From Cystobasidiopsis lactophilus (taxonomy: Eukaryota > Basidiomycota > Agaricostilbomycetes > Agaricostilbales > Chionosphaeraceae), in assembly GCA_001599975.1 (NCBI GenBank), contig BCIO01000002.1, positions 744,001 through 808,000 on the forward strand: a stretch of DNA of 64,000 nucleotides, in the 5' to 3' direction. Within the stretch, counting starts at the first letter, position 1, and each line of letters begins with the position of its first letter. Both the position numbers and the translations under genes were made by a program. Below the pieces are notes generated by a model, which saw nothing but the letters and a program-made list of their open reading frames with translations, had not been told where the DNA came from and did no database searches. Shown piece by piece: positions 9,567 to 21,738 of the stretch.

Positions 9567-11290
9567 ATGCAGAGGAACAGCAGCAAGGCAAAGGCAGTGG
9601 CCACAGGCCAATGCCTTCTGCTGCTTCGTCCTGTTCCGCTTCGCCAACTTCCTTCGGGAGCTGCCTCGCGAATACAGCGGCTGCCTCTCACCCAGTATGA
9701 GAAGACTCGACTACGGACCTCCTCTGCCGCTTCCAAGAAGTCTTTTTCTGCCTCTTTTGCGTTGCCGAAGCGCACTGTCGCCATTGGGTCGCTCTTGGAA
9801 AGATCAGCAAAGTTCTTAGCAGCAGGGCCGCTCGCCCGGCGCTCCTACTCCTCTGCTCCCTCGGAAACATCAGCACCTCAGCAAGAGGCAGGCCCTTCAA
9901 CGCTGACCTCACCGCCTGCCGGTGAAGGATCAAGGCCGAAAAAGACGGGGAAAAAGCATCGCCAGCAAACGCGGCCCACTTACGCCCGGACGCTGGGCAA
10001 GATCCAATCCTTTGTCGGTGTCTCCCTGTTTTATCAAATCATAGAGGTTGCCTGATGAAATGTCGAACAAGGCTACTGCGGACGAGTACAATTTGGAAGC
10101 TCTGCAGCGCACTTTGTACGGCCTGGGCCTAGTGAGGACGGGCAAGCGCTCAGAAGCCATCAACCTGTCTGGTGAAGCGATCTACCTGCCTGAATGGGGG
10201 GAAGGCGGCGAGGTTTTCATCTTCCCGACGCTGGGCACCTTTACAGCGTGGAATATGGACAATGCAGCGGTGGAGGATTTCTACCAGAGAATCATCGCGG
10301 GTGAGCCTTATTTCCTTGCCAAATGAAACCTGGCGCTTAACGACGAGCGCTCTGCAGCGAAAGGAGTCACAGTGGCACCTTATGCGATCAAGCAAGAGGA
10401 GACGTTCGAGTACACTCTCGATCCCAGCGGAACTCCGACTCGCCTGTTGAAGGACCTCATCTTCATTCACACTCCGCCGTCTGAAGGTGACAGCAAATAC
10501 TCCTCCTTGAGGTACAAGTGGGATCAGGCCAACCAGGTGCCATCGGAAATTGTTGATCGCCTCGAGCCTTTGCCTTCGCCCAGCCAGCGCCTGTTCACGG
10601 AAGACTCGAAGGCCCTCAACTTACCCACCGATAGCTCGAGCGGCTTGCCAAAGACCGAAATGTCCATCTTGGCCCGTCTGGCCTTTAGTGCAGGGATAGG
10701 CCGGAGTTGCAAGCTAGCGGTGTTCGAAGAGCTTCTCGAAGACCAGCTGGAAGAGTGCGCCTTTTTCTCCGTTTCCCCACGCCAAATTCTACCCTGACAC
10801 GCTTTCCAGAGTTTCGGGCATCCCTCAAAAGCTTCAAACTTCGCCTTCATCAGTGCCATCCAAGGAAGAGATTGTCATCCGAGTCGGCACCTTGCTTTCA
10901 ATCAGGCAAGAGATCAACCTCACCGAATCCAACCTTTTGGACCCGCCTGAGATCATCTGGGATGCTCATGATCTGGAACAGCTCTACGAGCGCATCGCAA
11001 AATCCGTCGATCTGAGCAAGCGGCTGGACATTCTCAACAAGAAGATCGATTATGCAGAGAACCTCCAGAACATGCTGATGGACCTCCAGAGCACGGTGCG
11101 TTAGAGAGCTTTTTTTCTTTCTTCTTCCACCCGTGTCTTAAAAGCGCTATTGCTTTGATAGAAAACCTCCCATCGCTTGGAGTGGATTATTATCGTCTTA
11201 ATCGCTGTCGAAATCCTGCTTGGGCTGTACAAAGAGACCCCTTGGTCTAGGTTCCACGACAAGGAGAAGGAGCGCAAGGTCGCTGTATGA
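9567..11290 (+). CDS. DUF155-family mitochondrial protein (Rmd1/Sif2/RMND1 type)
   Basis: Membrane-anchored mitochondrial protein of the family that includes yeast Rmd1 and Mrx10 and human RMND1, linked to mitochondrial translation. The ATG at 9567 opens an Arg/Ser-rich, acid-poor leader (RPVPLRQLPSGAASRIQRL) suited to mitochondrial import. The conserved core is spread over several exons: EVFIFPTLGTFTAWNM (about 10210), EEFEYTLDPSG-like and IFIHTPPSEGDSKYSSLRY (about 10460), SLIRQEINLTESNLLDPPE-like (about 10900), then LYERIAKSVDLSKRLDILNKK and AENLQNMLMDLQST. An intron at about 11098-11170 leads to HRLEWIIIVLIAVEILLGL, the C-terminal transmembrane anchor typical of the family. It ends at 11290 after a short basic tail. 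Confidence 0.85.
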
Positions 11291-11343
11291 AACACAAGTC
11301 TATACGGTAACAGCTACTACCCCACCACTCGCTTTGCAATGCA

Positions 11344-13698
11344 CTAGAGACTGCCTAATAGAACGGCTTCCGCTATTTGGCCCTTTTCGAACGACTTGGC
11401 TTCCGCACTCCCGACGGGCAGGCAAACAAGGCCGTTGGCGGTGGCCATGCTGGAAGCCTTGGAGCTCCTCTGCCCTCCAGTAGAAGAAGCCTCGAGGTAC
11501 GGCGGCTCGGAAATGGGGCCGATGAAGACGCGGTGGAACTCGGGCCGCGAGTTGTCCAGCCTCATCGATTGGGCTAATCGCACTTTGAGCCGGCTCAGCT
11601 CCCAGGACGACTGAGCATAACCGGACATTTTTCGGAGGCAAGGAAGGACGAAAAGATTGTAGCACACCAAAGCCGAGGCCGGGTTGCCCGGCAGCGAGAA
11701 GACGATCTTGAGCTTGTCAGGGGAAGAAGGCAGGCGAAAGGTAGCAAACGTCGTTGGCTTCCTGTGAGTGTAGATCGACACCATGGGCGAGTCAGTAAGG
11801 TGGCTTTAAATGAGCACAACAACATACCCAGGCTTCATGGCGACGCGCCCAAAATGAATCGTGCCTTGGAGGTGGCGCTCGATGATGGGCTTGATCAGGT
11901 CCAGCTCTCCCATACTGGTGCCACCAGTGACAATCAGCACATCAGCCAGTTCCGCTCCCTTCTTGAGTGCTGACACTGTCGCCTCGATCTCGTCTTTCGC
12001 GATGCCCAGGTCGAAGACTTCGAAGCCCGAGGCATGCAAGGCAGTTGACAGGGCTGGGCGGTTCGTGTCGAAAATGGCGGTAGCTGGCGGACTCGTCGTC
12101 GACACATCGTAGATTTCGTTTCCAGTAGATAAGACGGCCACCTTGGGACGTTCTACAACCGCTACCTGTGTGCCACTAATCATTGATACTACTACATTTG
12201 ACTAAGGAACGGAGGTTACTGACCTTTTGGCGGCCTACAAAGCACAGCGTGCCAACTTCGCCGCCCGTCTCGCTCACAACAGTGCCCTTTTCCAGCACCA
12301 AGTCGCCCTGCTTCACGTCGCTTCCTGGTTTCCTCACATTCTCTCCCGGATCCACTTGGGCCAAAATCCTCACGGTTGCTTCCTCCCGTCCTTCCGCTGA
12401 GGTAGTGCCAATCTCCGTGTCCTCGACCATTACAATCGCATCGGCACCTCGGGGAATCGGCCCTCCTGTGTTGACCCTAAAGACTGTTTTCGGCGGCAGC
12501 TCTTTGTCCTTGGCCAAAAGATCGGACGTCGCCGACGTAAGGACATGATAGGCGCCCGGCCCGTCGGACGAGTGAACCGCATAGCCATCGACATTGGTCG
12601 TGTTGGTGAAAGGAATTTGGAAGGTGGCATGAACGTCTTCCGCTAAGACATGGCCCCTGAGGAACGGGGAGATGGCTTTCTCCGCTGGTTCCAGGACGGG
12701 AGTGTGTTGGAAGATGAGGGCGAGGGCCTCTGCCATGCTGATGATTGGGTACGGGCTGGCTCTATGCCTTGCTGTGGCTGTTTGAGAAACATCAGTGTAC
12801 GCCATTTCCTCATCGGGGCTCTGGGACGCACCTCCGTCCGCAGGATTATGGGACCTCAGGGTGCGAGAGACGGGCGCAGCATGGCCATGGGAATGTGAGT
12901 GATCGTGAGTGTGAGTATGGGCGTGGGCGTGAGAGTGAGAAGAGGTAGACGGCTGAGATGGGGTACTAGCAGGTGATTCCGATTTGTGCAGAATCCGGGA
13001 GTTGTCGCCGGCAGCCAATTTCAAGGCGTGAGGCAGAATGGGCAAGATGGCTTCCAAGTTCTCTTTGGCTCCTTTAGGGCTGCCGGGAACAGTGATGATG
13101 AGGCAGTTGTCGGCCGTCAAACCGCAGACCGGGCGAGCGAGGGCGGCCATGGGAGTGGCTTTCAGTGAAGCGGCCAACATGGCTTGGGTGATCCCCGAGG
13201 CGTCTTTCTTGATCAGAACTTTCACAGCCTGCCCCCCGTGGTCAATTTTCGTTGCCAGAGAGGGGGAAAGGGACCTGCCTCGGGAGTGACATCTTTCGGA
13301 GCGAAGCCAGTGCCGCCGGAGCACACGATCAGGTTGCATTGTGGGCTCCATTTGGTGATTTCAGATTGGATGGCAGAGATATCATCAGGCACAATGGCTT
13401 TTGAGAGCACGGTAAAGGCCTCGTGAGCGTCTAAGATGGAAACGAGCGCAGGGCCGCTGGCGTCTGTTTCTGGCTTTTGCGAGGCGGTCTCCGAGATGGT
13501 CAGAACTACCGCATGAAACAGGCGTTTGCCTTGGTCCTCGCAGGCGCCGCACATTGGGGTTGCTGGCCTCTCGGGATCAAAAGCGGCGGGGCCCTTCGTT
13601 GTCCATATATTATATCCAACCGAGATCTTCTGCACAAAAGTGCCGCCATCGCGTCTTGTCAGTCGCAGCTGCACCCAACGGATCTTGCCCTGCCGCAT
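11344..13698 (-). CDS. Gephyrin-type molybdenum cofactor synthase (MogA-MoeA fusion)
   Basis: Bifunctional enzyme for the last steps of molybdenum cofactor synthesis: the N-terminal MogA-like domain adenylates molybdopterin and the C-terminal MoeA-like domain inserts molybdate. Start at 13698. MogA signatures are [16 protein letters not shown] and [17 protein letters not shown]. MoeA signatures are [41 protein letters not shown] and [15 protein letters not shown], and the C-terminus ends at 11344. The domain order is that of gephyrin and fungal CnxE, opposite to plant Cnx1. The interdomain linker is extremely His-rich (12886-12942). The first intron, near 13285, seems to use a GC donor (GAG|GCAGGT), because only that join keeps the normal spacing [15 protein letters not shown]. 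Another intron near 12190-12230 splits the MoeA part. Confidence 0.92.
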
Positions 13699-13808
13699 CA
13701 GCTCTTCTTGAGGCCTCTGAACCAGACGCGTCCCTTCATTTAATTCTTTCTTGCCGGCCTTTCTTGCGTCTTGACTGCGACCTCCCAGCTGCCTTTGCGC
13801 TTCCAGAA

Positions 13809-14993
13809 ATGTCAGACCGGACTCTGAACCTGCAGATCATTTGTACAAGCGGCTTGGAGCCGATCGTGCCTCCTTCGGTGCGCCAGGTCTTGGTGCCAGC
13901 GCATTATAATTTGCTGGAATTACACTTCATTACAGCTGTAAGCCCCTTTGCTGGCCTTTATGTGTTTGAGTGGCACGTTGACAAATGGAACTTGCAGCTC
14001 TGCTGTTCTTTGGAGCCGCACGTCCTCTATTTCTCCTTCGAGGAGCGCGACTCGGTCGGCGCCTACTCGACTACCGAACCCGAATACTCGATTACGGACA
14101 ACTACTTCGACAGCGAGTTGTCTGATGAATCAAGAGGGAACGGGATTTTCACCTCTGGCTATGGCTTTGCGGAGCAGACCCTGAAGTGGAACAAGGTACG
14201 CGGCATGCACCGGAGGTGGATGCGAGCCTGAACCACGAAGGACAGGATGTGCGAAGCTACAAACTGGAAGATGTCTTCCTACGAGAAGACTCGCCAGTCC
14301 AAGTTCTTGACTACGACTACACGGCCGGGAAGGCCTTGAGCGCCAAAATTGTGCTGCTTCAAGTCCTGGATCTAGAGAGCGATGTCCCCTGCGTCACATC
14401 AGTCCAAGGTTCTAGTGTCATCTACGACAGGGGACGATACTCCAAGAAGCGTGCTCCTCAGGTTGCACCCCTGCAAAGGAAGATGGACGCCATTTTCGAA
14501 AATCGCCTAATGGCGACTTCGTCGAAAGGCAAATGCACTTATTGCAAGACCACAAGGGAAGAGTGCAGACTGCCTTCGGGTCAAGGTTGTCTTCGTAAGT
14601 CCACGTCCTTCCTTTACCTTTTGGCGCCCACTGAAATCATCCGCACAGTCAACTCGGGCACCTTCTGCTGTCGATACTGCGCCGGCAACCCGCAGTTTGA
14701 CGAAGTGGTACTGGAAGGAGCTGCCCTCGCGCAACGCATCCAAGAGCTGGAAGTGATCTGGGACCGCGAGAGGGAGGAGTGGCGACACTGATGCTTCTTC
14801 CAACAATCGAGGCCATCAACAGGAGCGGATCAAGCGGAGGGACATTGTTCAAATGGACATCTTCTTTCAAGCTGAGAATGGTCCGCCGCCTGTTCCGTCA
14901 GAGTATGAGCCTTTGGTCGACGCCCGCGGCCAGCCAGTCCGGCTCCGTCCCCAGCGCTCTAAAATGATCTCGGAAAGCGTTAGTGCCTTTTGA
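13809..14993 (+). CDS. PRiA4_ORF3-domain protein with C-terminal cysteine motif
   Basis: Function unknown. The start at 13809 leads into a region matching the plasmid pRiA4b ORF-3-like domain: PIVPPSVRQVLVPAHYNLLELH, then an aromatic FEWHVDKW, and after an intron at about 14197-14243 the segment LEDVFLREDSPVQVLDYDY and IVLLQVL. A Cys cluster follows (CTYCKTTREEC ... GC, then FCCRYC after another intron), which could bind zinc, as in fungal relatives that pair this domain with MYND-like fingers. I infer a last intron at 14753-14822 with a good branch site (CTGAT). It links QRIQELE to ERIKRRDIVQMDIFF and ends at 14993. Without that splice the frame would stop at 14791. Confidence 0.6.
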
Positions 14994-15447
14994 GAGGATC
15001 TTCACCACGATGCAGAATTGTGTAGTCAGCACGGATAGCGACGCGCTGGCGTCAAGGTTATGCCGAGCCGAGGGGGAGCACGAGGCACATGAGGTGCCGC
15101 TCAATCGTCTGGGGCGCCTCGAGATTTAATTCTTGCTTCAGCACCAGCCCCAGCTGCCCACCCGTGCATTCAGCTTGCCTTGCTCATTGACAGCATTCCT
15201 GCAAGCCAACGTCCCGGCCGGCTCAAAAGCACGCTACGATAAGAGCGGGACCAGGCGTCTGTTGATTTGCGTCACTGCCTGGCCAAAGTATTTTCGGGCG
15301 CCCTCCTCCTGTCTTCCAGCAGCAACCAGCGAATGCATCGACGGCCATAGCCTGCCGCAGACGCAGAACCAGTCGGGTGAGACAGCCGCACGCTATTATC
15401 GGCTGGCCTTGATTGCTCATGTCCGAGGTCGAGCACATGCAGTCCAG

Positions 15448-17742
15448 ATGGTCCTCCTCCAAAGGGGCAACGGCAACACCGGGACTGAGCTCCTCGTCAA
15501 GGCGGACGTCAACATCCAAATGCAGCCCTCGAACAACTCGTCCGCCTCGCTGAACGAGGACGGCGGCCAGGACGCCCATTCGAGGTCGCTCTTCGTGCGC
15601 TGGCGCTCCTCCACCATCTCGAAACTGCTCGCCAACAACTTCTCCACCTCCTCCTTGCCCGACGAACACTCCCCCAGCTTGTCCGGTGACAGCCCGAGCC
15701 CGACGTCTGATCATGGCTCCTTCTCGTACCCAGATCGTAGCGCGCGCGGTGCAGGCCGGCGCCGCTCGTCTGCCGCCTCCCAAACCTCGCAGATCTCGGT
15801 GGCGGAATCCCAAAGGTCCGGCAGAGAACCCAGGCGTTTCAGCGTCGGCCAGAGCGACAGCCCCGGTGGATCCCCGCCTCTGCTGCGCCGACCGCCAGCT
15901 GCTCCCTCGGCCGCCTATTCGACTCGCAACGTCGGTTCTTGGCATCGCCATGCTCCCGCCGACTCCCCAGAGCACACGGCCCAGCGCCTGCGGGCCTTGC
16001 CTCGGCTCATGTCCTACTCCTCTTCAAAAGCGATTCCCACCGTGACTTCCCCTCCGGTCTCCTCTCCGCCCTTAGTCTCACCACCAGCAGCCACCGATCG
16101 GAGTCCGGGCGAGCAAACAGACGCAAGTCCCCCGCCGTTCGAAGAGACGCTCGATTCCGGGGTTGACAGCCATGCGTCGGAAACCGAGGAGGACGACATG
16201 GACCACCGCAGCGACGAGGAAGACGCCTCGCCTCCGCTGGTGGCCGCACTCAATGCACCGTCGACCGATTCGCTCCAGATGATGGAACCTCAAAGGCCGA
16301 ACTGGGTGACTTTTGCGCCCGCAACGCCGATGGGCACGGCTCGCCCGCGCCGGGAAGAAGGCTCGACTTCTTATTTCGACATTCGCCCCAGAAGCAGTGG
16401 GCAAGGGGCGGAAGCGGTCACTCCCAAAGGGCTGCCAAGATCACCGGCGACGCCGATTCGCACTCCTCAATCGTCCTCGCCTGCGCGGCCTATCATGCCG
16501 GCTACCATTCTCAGAGAGCAAGTGGAAGACATCATCCAACCTGCGCCGCCTGTAGCCTCGCTCACGCCCAGAGCTTCGCCAAACATGCCGCGCCGCCGGT
16601 CCTCCATGTTCGAATTCAAGACGGAGTCCATCACGCCACCGGCCTATAAGCCAGGCACACACCGAAAGTCGGTCGGCGCCATGGATGTCTTGCCAAGGGA
16701 CGACGAGGGGTTGGAGGAGTTGCCCAGCTATTCGTGCGCCGTGCACATCGAGGGCTGGATGCCGCGCAAGGTCGAATTCACGGCACCCGGCAAGCAGGCC
16801 AGCAACAGGACGTGGAAAAGGCAGTATGTCATCCTGCACGGCACCAGCCTGAAGGTATTGCGCTACGATCCCAAAGAGAGGGAGGGCCAGCCGGTCCCGG
16901 TCGCGCCCACCGCGGTCAGGACGTCTTCTCAAGATGGCACAGCCGCCGCTCTTCGGGCCTCCTTTTCAGCTGGTTCTGATGGCCCACACTCGCCCATTGT
17001 TCCTAGCAGCAGGCGCGGCTCGCTTCAGAGCACCAACATGGAAGCGCCCACTTCTCCCGTCCACAACCCCGATCCAAAATTCACCGACGCCGTCACTGGC
17101 GAACCCGCATCTGCTGTTTTGTACGCAGTAGACACTAACACCCCAAACGGCAATGGCAACCGGGTCATCCACGTCCACGAGGGCCATTACGATGGAGCGC
17201 CTTCCTCGCTGTCGACGTCCATCGCGACCAAAGTCCTAACCAGGGCCGAACGCCAAAGCCCAGTCCTTCGCCACTACACTCTCCAGGGCGCAGAGTCGGG
17301 TCTGGCGGCCGATTATCTCAAGCGCAAGCACTGCATCCGGATTCGAGCGGAAGGCGAGCAATTCCTCATGCAAGCTGCGGACGATCGGGGCGTTATCGAC
17401 TGGATCGAGGCGGTTGGTTTCTTTGGACCTAATGTTCCCGGATGATTTTTTGACAATGCGCCAACAGCTGCAAGCGGCAACTAACATTGCGTTGGACCTC
17501 GACGCCCGCCCTCTGCCAAAATTCATCACTCTGCCCCGCCGGCGCCGTAGACGGCGACCAGTGGATGCCGCCAATGTCAGCGAAGCCACAGCCGCAGCGC
17601 GAGAGGGCCAGGCTGGTGGCGCGATGGCTGCCGAAATCGAAGCGGATCAGGTTGGTGACTTTCTTCGTATCATGAGGCCGCATTTCTGACGTCCGTGGCA
17701 CCCTTGCAGATCGCAAATGCCCGCACCACAACTGTAACTTGA
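15448..17742 (+). CDS. PH-domain protein of the yeast YHR131C/YNL144C type
   Basis: Large Ser/Pro-rich cytoplasmic protein with a C-terminal pleckstrin homology domain, probably binding phosphoinositides at the cell cortex. The first in-frame ATG is 15448 (MVLLQRGNGNTG); the open frame extends upstream to 15133 without one. Residues up to about 16700 are low-complexity Ser/Pro/Asp sequence typical of phospho-regulated proteins. The PH fold starts near 16730 with VHIEGWMPRKVEFT and TWKRQYVILHGTSLKVLRYD, is interrupted by a Ser-rich insert, and resumes at HYTLQGAESGLAADYL, ending in VIDWIEA. A 55-nt intron (17413-17467) joins WIEA to LQAATNIALDLDARPLPK followed by a polybasic RRRRRRR. A last short exon ends at 17742. 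Confidence 0.75.
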
Positions 17743-18058
17743 TCATGGACAATTTCCTCTTTCCTCACGACATGAACTCCTCGAGCACGCTTGTCCTAAC
17801 CATCCGCAAAAAAGTCCTTCCATCCCAATTCGATTGTAGTTCCTTTTTAGACGGCATAAACCCTATGCCCAAACACGTAAACTAAGCTTGTCAATGTCTA
17901 TTGTAGCACAGCTTGTCTTGCTTGTCCGCCCATGAGTTCGACGCCACCGCACAATTTTGGCACGTTCATCGCTTTCTTCCTCCAGCGGCCCATTTGCTGT
18001 CAATTTAATCCTTTAATCTTTTGCATTATGTATCTCTTGTAAACCCCAACAACCGCAA
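17743..18058. other. Intergenic, forward-strand promoter region
   Basis: About 316 nt between two tandem forward genes, AT-richer than its flanks, with pyrimidine tracts close to the SYG1 start. No further feature was seen. Confidence 0.5.
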
Positions 18059-21000
18059 ATGAAGTTCGCACAGCAATTGAAGCAGGAGAAGGTGCCAGGT
18101 ACAGTCGGATGGATTCACGAAAGCGCCGTTGTTTTGCTCAACGTGTCGTTTCGGGAAACACAGAATGGTCCAGGGCATACATCAACTACTCGGGCTTGAA
18201 GAAGCTGCTGGTAAGTGGCCCACTCCCGCTGATTGTGGCCGGTTCGTTTCTAAATTGGCAGCTGCTCGCGATTACGATTTGCAGAAGAAGGCGGCCGCAA
18301 CCCAGGGAGAGCCTAAGCAGGATGACGACAGCGACGAAGAGGATGAGATGGAGGCAGTGAACGAGGCACTTCGCCAGGACTTGGAAAGTGGACTGCCGGT
18401 ATCCAACATGGGCAACTATGCGCGGCGGCAGAATTTGGACGAGGATGGCGGGATCGAAGCACCCTACTCGCGCACGCCTTCGACGCACACGCTGGAAAGG
18501 AGAGACAGCCGAGCTTCAGCCACTTCAATCGCCTCGCGCAATGCCAGGGATGCCAACCCGACGCTCCGCTGGCGCAAGAACGTGTCCGCCAGCGCCAGCA
18601 GCCTCAGAGGCAAATTCCGCTTCCCGATACAGCCTATTCAAGATCTCATGCCGAAACTGAACAAGAAAGAACGCGCCTTCTTCACGATGCTGTTTTCGGA
18701 ACTCGACAAAGTGTCCACTTTTTACAACGAGCGCGAGGTGGAAGCCGTTGAGCGCCTTGCTGTTCTGGAGCACCAGCTAGAAGAACTACAAGAGCACAGG
18801 CAGGCGTATCACGACTCTCACCTACGAAGTCGCGCCAGCCGACTGCCTATCCCGCAAGCGAGTCTGGTCAAACCCATGTCCAAAGTCGTCTCTCGCTTTG
18901 CCGACTCCACAGCTTGGAATCGCCACCCTCCGTATGAAAGCGTCAACCAATTTCGCCCCGAGGCTTACGTCGCCGCCAAAAAATCCCTCAAGTCTGCCTT
19001 GCTGGAAGAGCACAAGCTGTTGGGTTTTATCAAAGCCTATAGACAGATCAACCGAACTGGCTTTTCTAAGGTTAGTACAGCAATTTTCGTTGAAGATGCA
19101 GGACGCAGCTGATACCGAGAGCACAGATTTTGAAGAAGTTTGAGAAGGCCACCCACATCCCGTGCTCGGTGAAGTTCATGGAGCGCGTCAACCAGTCGCA
19201 CTTTGTCACATCGACTAAACCGGAAGAGTTGAATTCGAAGGTTGAGCAACTCTACACGACGCACTTTGCTGGTGGCAACAAGAAGCGCGCTCTGTAGGTC
19301 TTTCTCGACACTTCCAGCACGGCACTTAATTTGGAAGCCAGCGAGCGATTGCGCTTCCAGGGGACACACAAGACTCACCATTTCTCCACATGGCGAGCCG
19401 GACTGTATATTGGCCTGAGTAAGTTTGAAGGGAACCGCCGAGAAAGTAGACTTAGCGATGTTCGCAGGCATTTTCCCGCTTGTCGCTGGATTGGTCAAGG
19501 CGATACAACCATCTCCGTCTATGGCGCCTCTGGCAGCACCTCTCTGTCAGCTGTTCAGTGCCTTTTCGTTGCCGGTCTTTTTTGGCGTGCTGGTCTCCAT
19601 GAACTTGCTGGTTTGGCGCAAGGCCCGCATCAACTATGCTCTCATCTTTGAGCTTGACGAACGCAGCTCGATCGATTATCGAGAATTCATGGAGCTTCCG
19701 GCGTTCCTCGGCATGCTTCTCTGCTATTGTTTTTGGCTGAGGTGGGAGGACGTCCTCGTTCGCTTGCTGACTGAACTGACAGGCCGGGCAGTCTTTCAAA
19801 CTTTTGGCCGGACAAGATAGCGCCTTGGAACTTTGCTTACGCCTGGTTTGTGGCCGCTCTGCTCGTCATGCTCAACCCGTTCCCCGGGTTTCACACCTCG
19901 GCTCGCTGGTGGCTCATTACTCGCATCTGCCGAGTCTTCACTGCGGGTTTCTACCGCGTCGAGTTCACGTATGGGTTTCTCTTTTGACTACTAGAGCCGC
20001 TCTGATGATGGCGCTGTGTCCCTAGTGATTTCTGGCTGGGCGATCGTAGGTTGGGCAACCATTCATGAAACAATACTGAACCTTCGTGAACAGAACTGGT
20101 TTCCCAAGCATACTTTATGTACAACCTCGGTTTTATGATCTGCACAGTGCGTTCGTAGGCTTTGGATTTGAGGCAGGGCTAACCACTCCAACCCAACAGT
20201 GGAGGAACAATTTCGACGGCATGCCGGGTCGATGTAACACCAATGCCACCTGGATGAGCCCTTTCCTGGCGAGCTTGCCCAGCATGTGAGACCTTTGGTT
20301 CAGTGAATGAGGACTCTTTTGAGATATGATTGCTAGGCTTCGAGCGGGCCAAAGTCTGCGACGTTACCGAGATAGCGACTGGACCCGCATCCACGCCCTC
20401 AACTTTGGCAAATACTGTGCAACTGTATTTTTCTACTTCTTATACTTCAATTGGCGGATACACGGCTCGCATCACCACCACCCGACCTTTCCAACGTTTA
20501 TCGTCTTCGCTATCATTAATTCGCTATACTCCCTCGTCTGGGATCTCGTATGTCACTTCTGTCTCTAAATGTGTTCTTGTTGATGCCGTGGACAGCTCCT
20601 GGATTGGAATCTGTTCAAGAAGAATTCTCGCCACCCATTTCTCCGGAACGAAGTTGCCTACAAGGACGAAGTGTGGACTTACTATGTAGCCATTGTGCTG
20701 GACGCCATCTTGCGCTTCAGCTGGCTGTTGTATATTTTTAACGCGCCGACCCTGTCAACTCAGCTCCGGGGGTACTGCGTCGGCCTGCTCGAGATCTTTC
20801 GGCGATGGATGTGGAACTTCTGTGAGCAACTTGGTTTCTCCGTCACAAATAACTGTCCACTCAGACGTGCCCCGAAAGACCGAGTGGAGTCAGAGCACAT
20901 GGTCGGCTTCTTTTTCAAGTATTTTATCGCTTTGCTCAAATCTTTGCAGGGTAACGTCGACGGTTATCGAGTCACTAGGGTGCGTCTCGGATACCGCTGA

Positions 21001-21417
21001 CTTACTTCTACCCCTAAATTGCCAACGCAGGATGTGCCGCTGCCCTACTCCATAACCCCGACGGCCGCTATGGAAGCTGCCGTCGAAGCAGAGGACGAGG
21101 AGGCCCTGCAGAACGAGATCGAGTCGGCTTCTACCGTCAGCCCGCTCCACAAGATCCACAAGGCCATGGTCAACCGCGTCCGCCTCGTTCAGCCCATACG
21201 AAAAGGGTCTCGGCGGCGCTTCACCGACCGAGGGCCGGCATTCGAAAGCGACAGTTCTACAGATCACCACGACGAGGATTCGCAGTCCGACATCACGGGG
21301 TTTGCCGCTAGGGGTGCGCAGCCAAACCAGGAGGATGCTAAGGAGGACGTCGAGTCTCCCACCGACAATGACCCCAGTACCGACGCCATCAAGCCCGATC
21401 CGCGTCCTACCGTATAG
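18059..21417 (+). CDS. SYG1: SPX-EXS phosphate transporter of the Syg1/Xpr1 family
   Basis: Multi-pass membrane protein whose SPX domain senses inositol pyrophosphates and whose EXS domain is linked to phosphate export. The first exon is very short (MKFAQQLKQEKVP); the first splice gives E-WSRAYINYSGLKKLL, the canonical SPX N-terminus. SPX continues through FRFPIQPIQDLMPKLNKKER, AFFTMLFSELDKVSTFY and, after an intron near 19072, ILKKFEKATHIPC, the conserved Lys-rich surface. Transmembrane segments begin near 19450. The EXS part at about 20330-20990 contains DWTRIHALNFGKYC, SHHHHPTFPTFIVF, WTYYVAIVLDAILRFSW and VESEHMVGFFFKYF. It ends with an acidic Ser-rich tail at 21417. Seven or more short introns. 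No strong alternative assignment. Confidence 0.9.
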
Positions 21418-21738
21418 ATGGCTTTTGCAATTGATTTTCATGATGTTAGTTTGCTATGCAGGGAGTTAAATCCCTCGAGATTAGATTGCAGTTGCGACAC
21501 AAAAAGTGCGAGTTGGGGGTATCGAGAAGTGAAAAGGGGATACACAGCCGCCGATGAATGGTATGGAGCACATATGAGCAAAATTAGGAACCTAGGTTCA
21601 AGAGGCCCGCTCGAGTAGGACGCTGTGCATCACAATGAGTCGAGGACTTCAAAAGCGAAACAGAACAAAACCGCACAAGTCTGCGAAGTGCTTTGCGTTC
21701 CCAATATGGGGTTGGAACTTTTGTACTGATGCCTGTCG
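21418..21738. other. Intergenic between convergent genes
   Basis: About 320 nt between the stops of the SYG1-type and GT90 genes. No ORF or repeat of note; it must hold both 3' UTRs and polyadenylation signals. Confidence 0.5.

Noticed and set aside
15223-16253. Long reverse-strand open frames opposite the PH-domain gene
   Set aside because: They are shadows of the GC-rich Ser/Pro-rich coding sequence, with Arg/Ala/Gly-biased composition and no domains.
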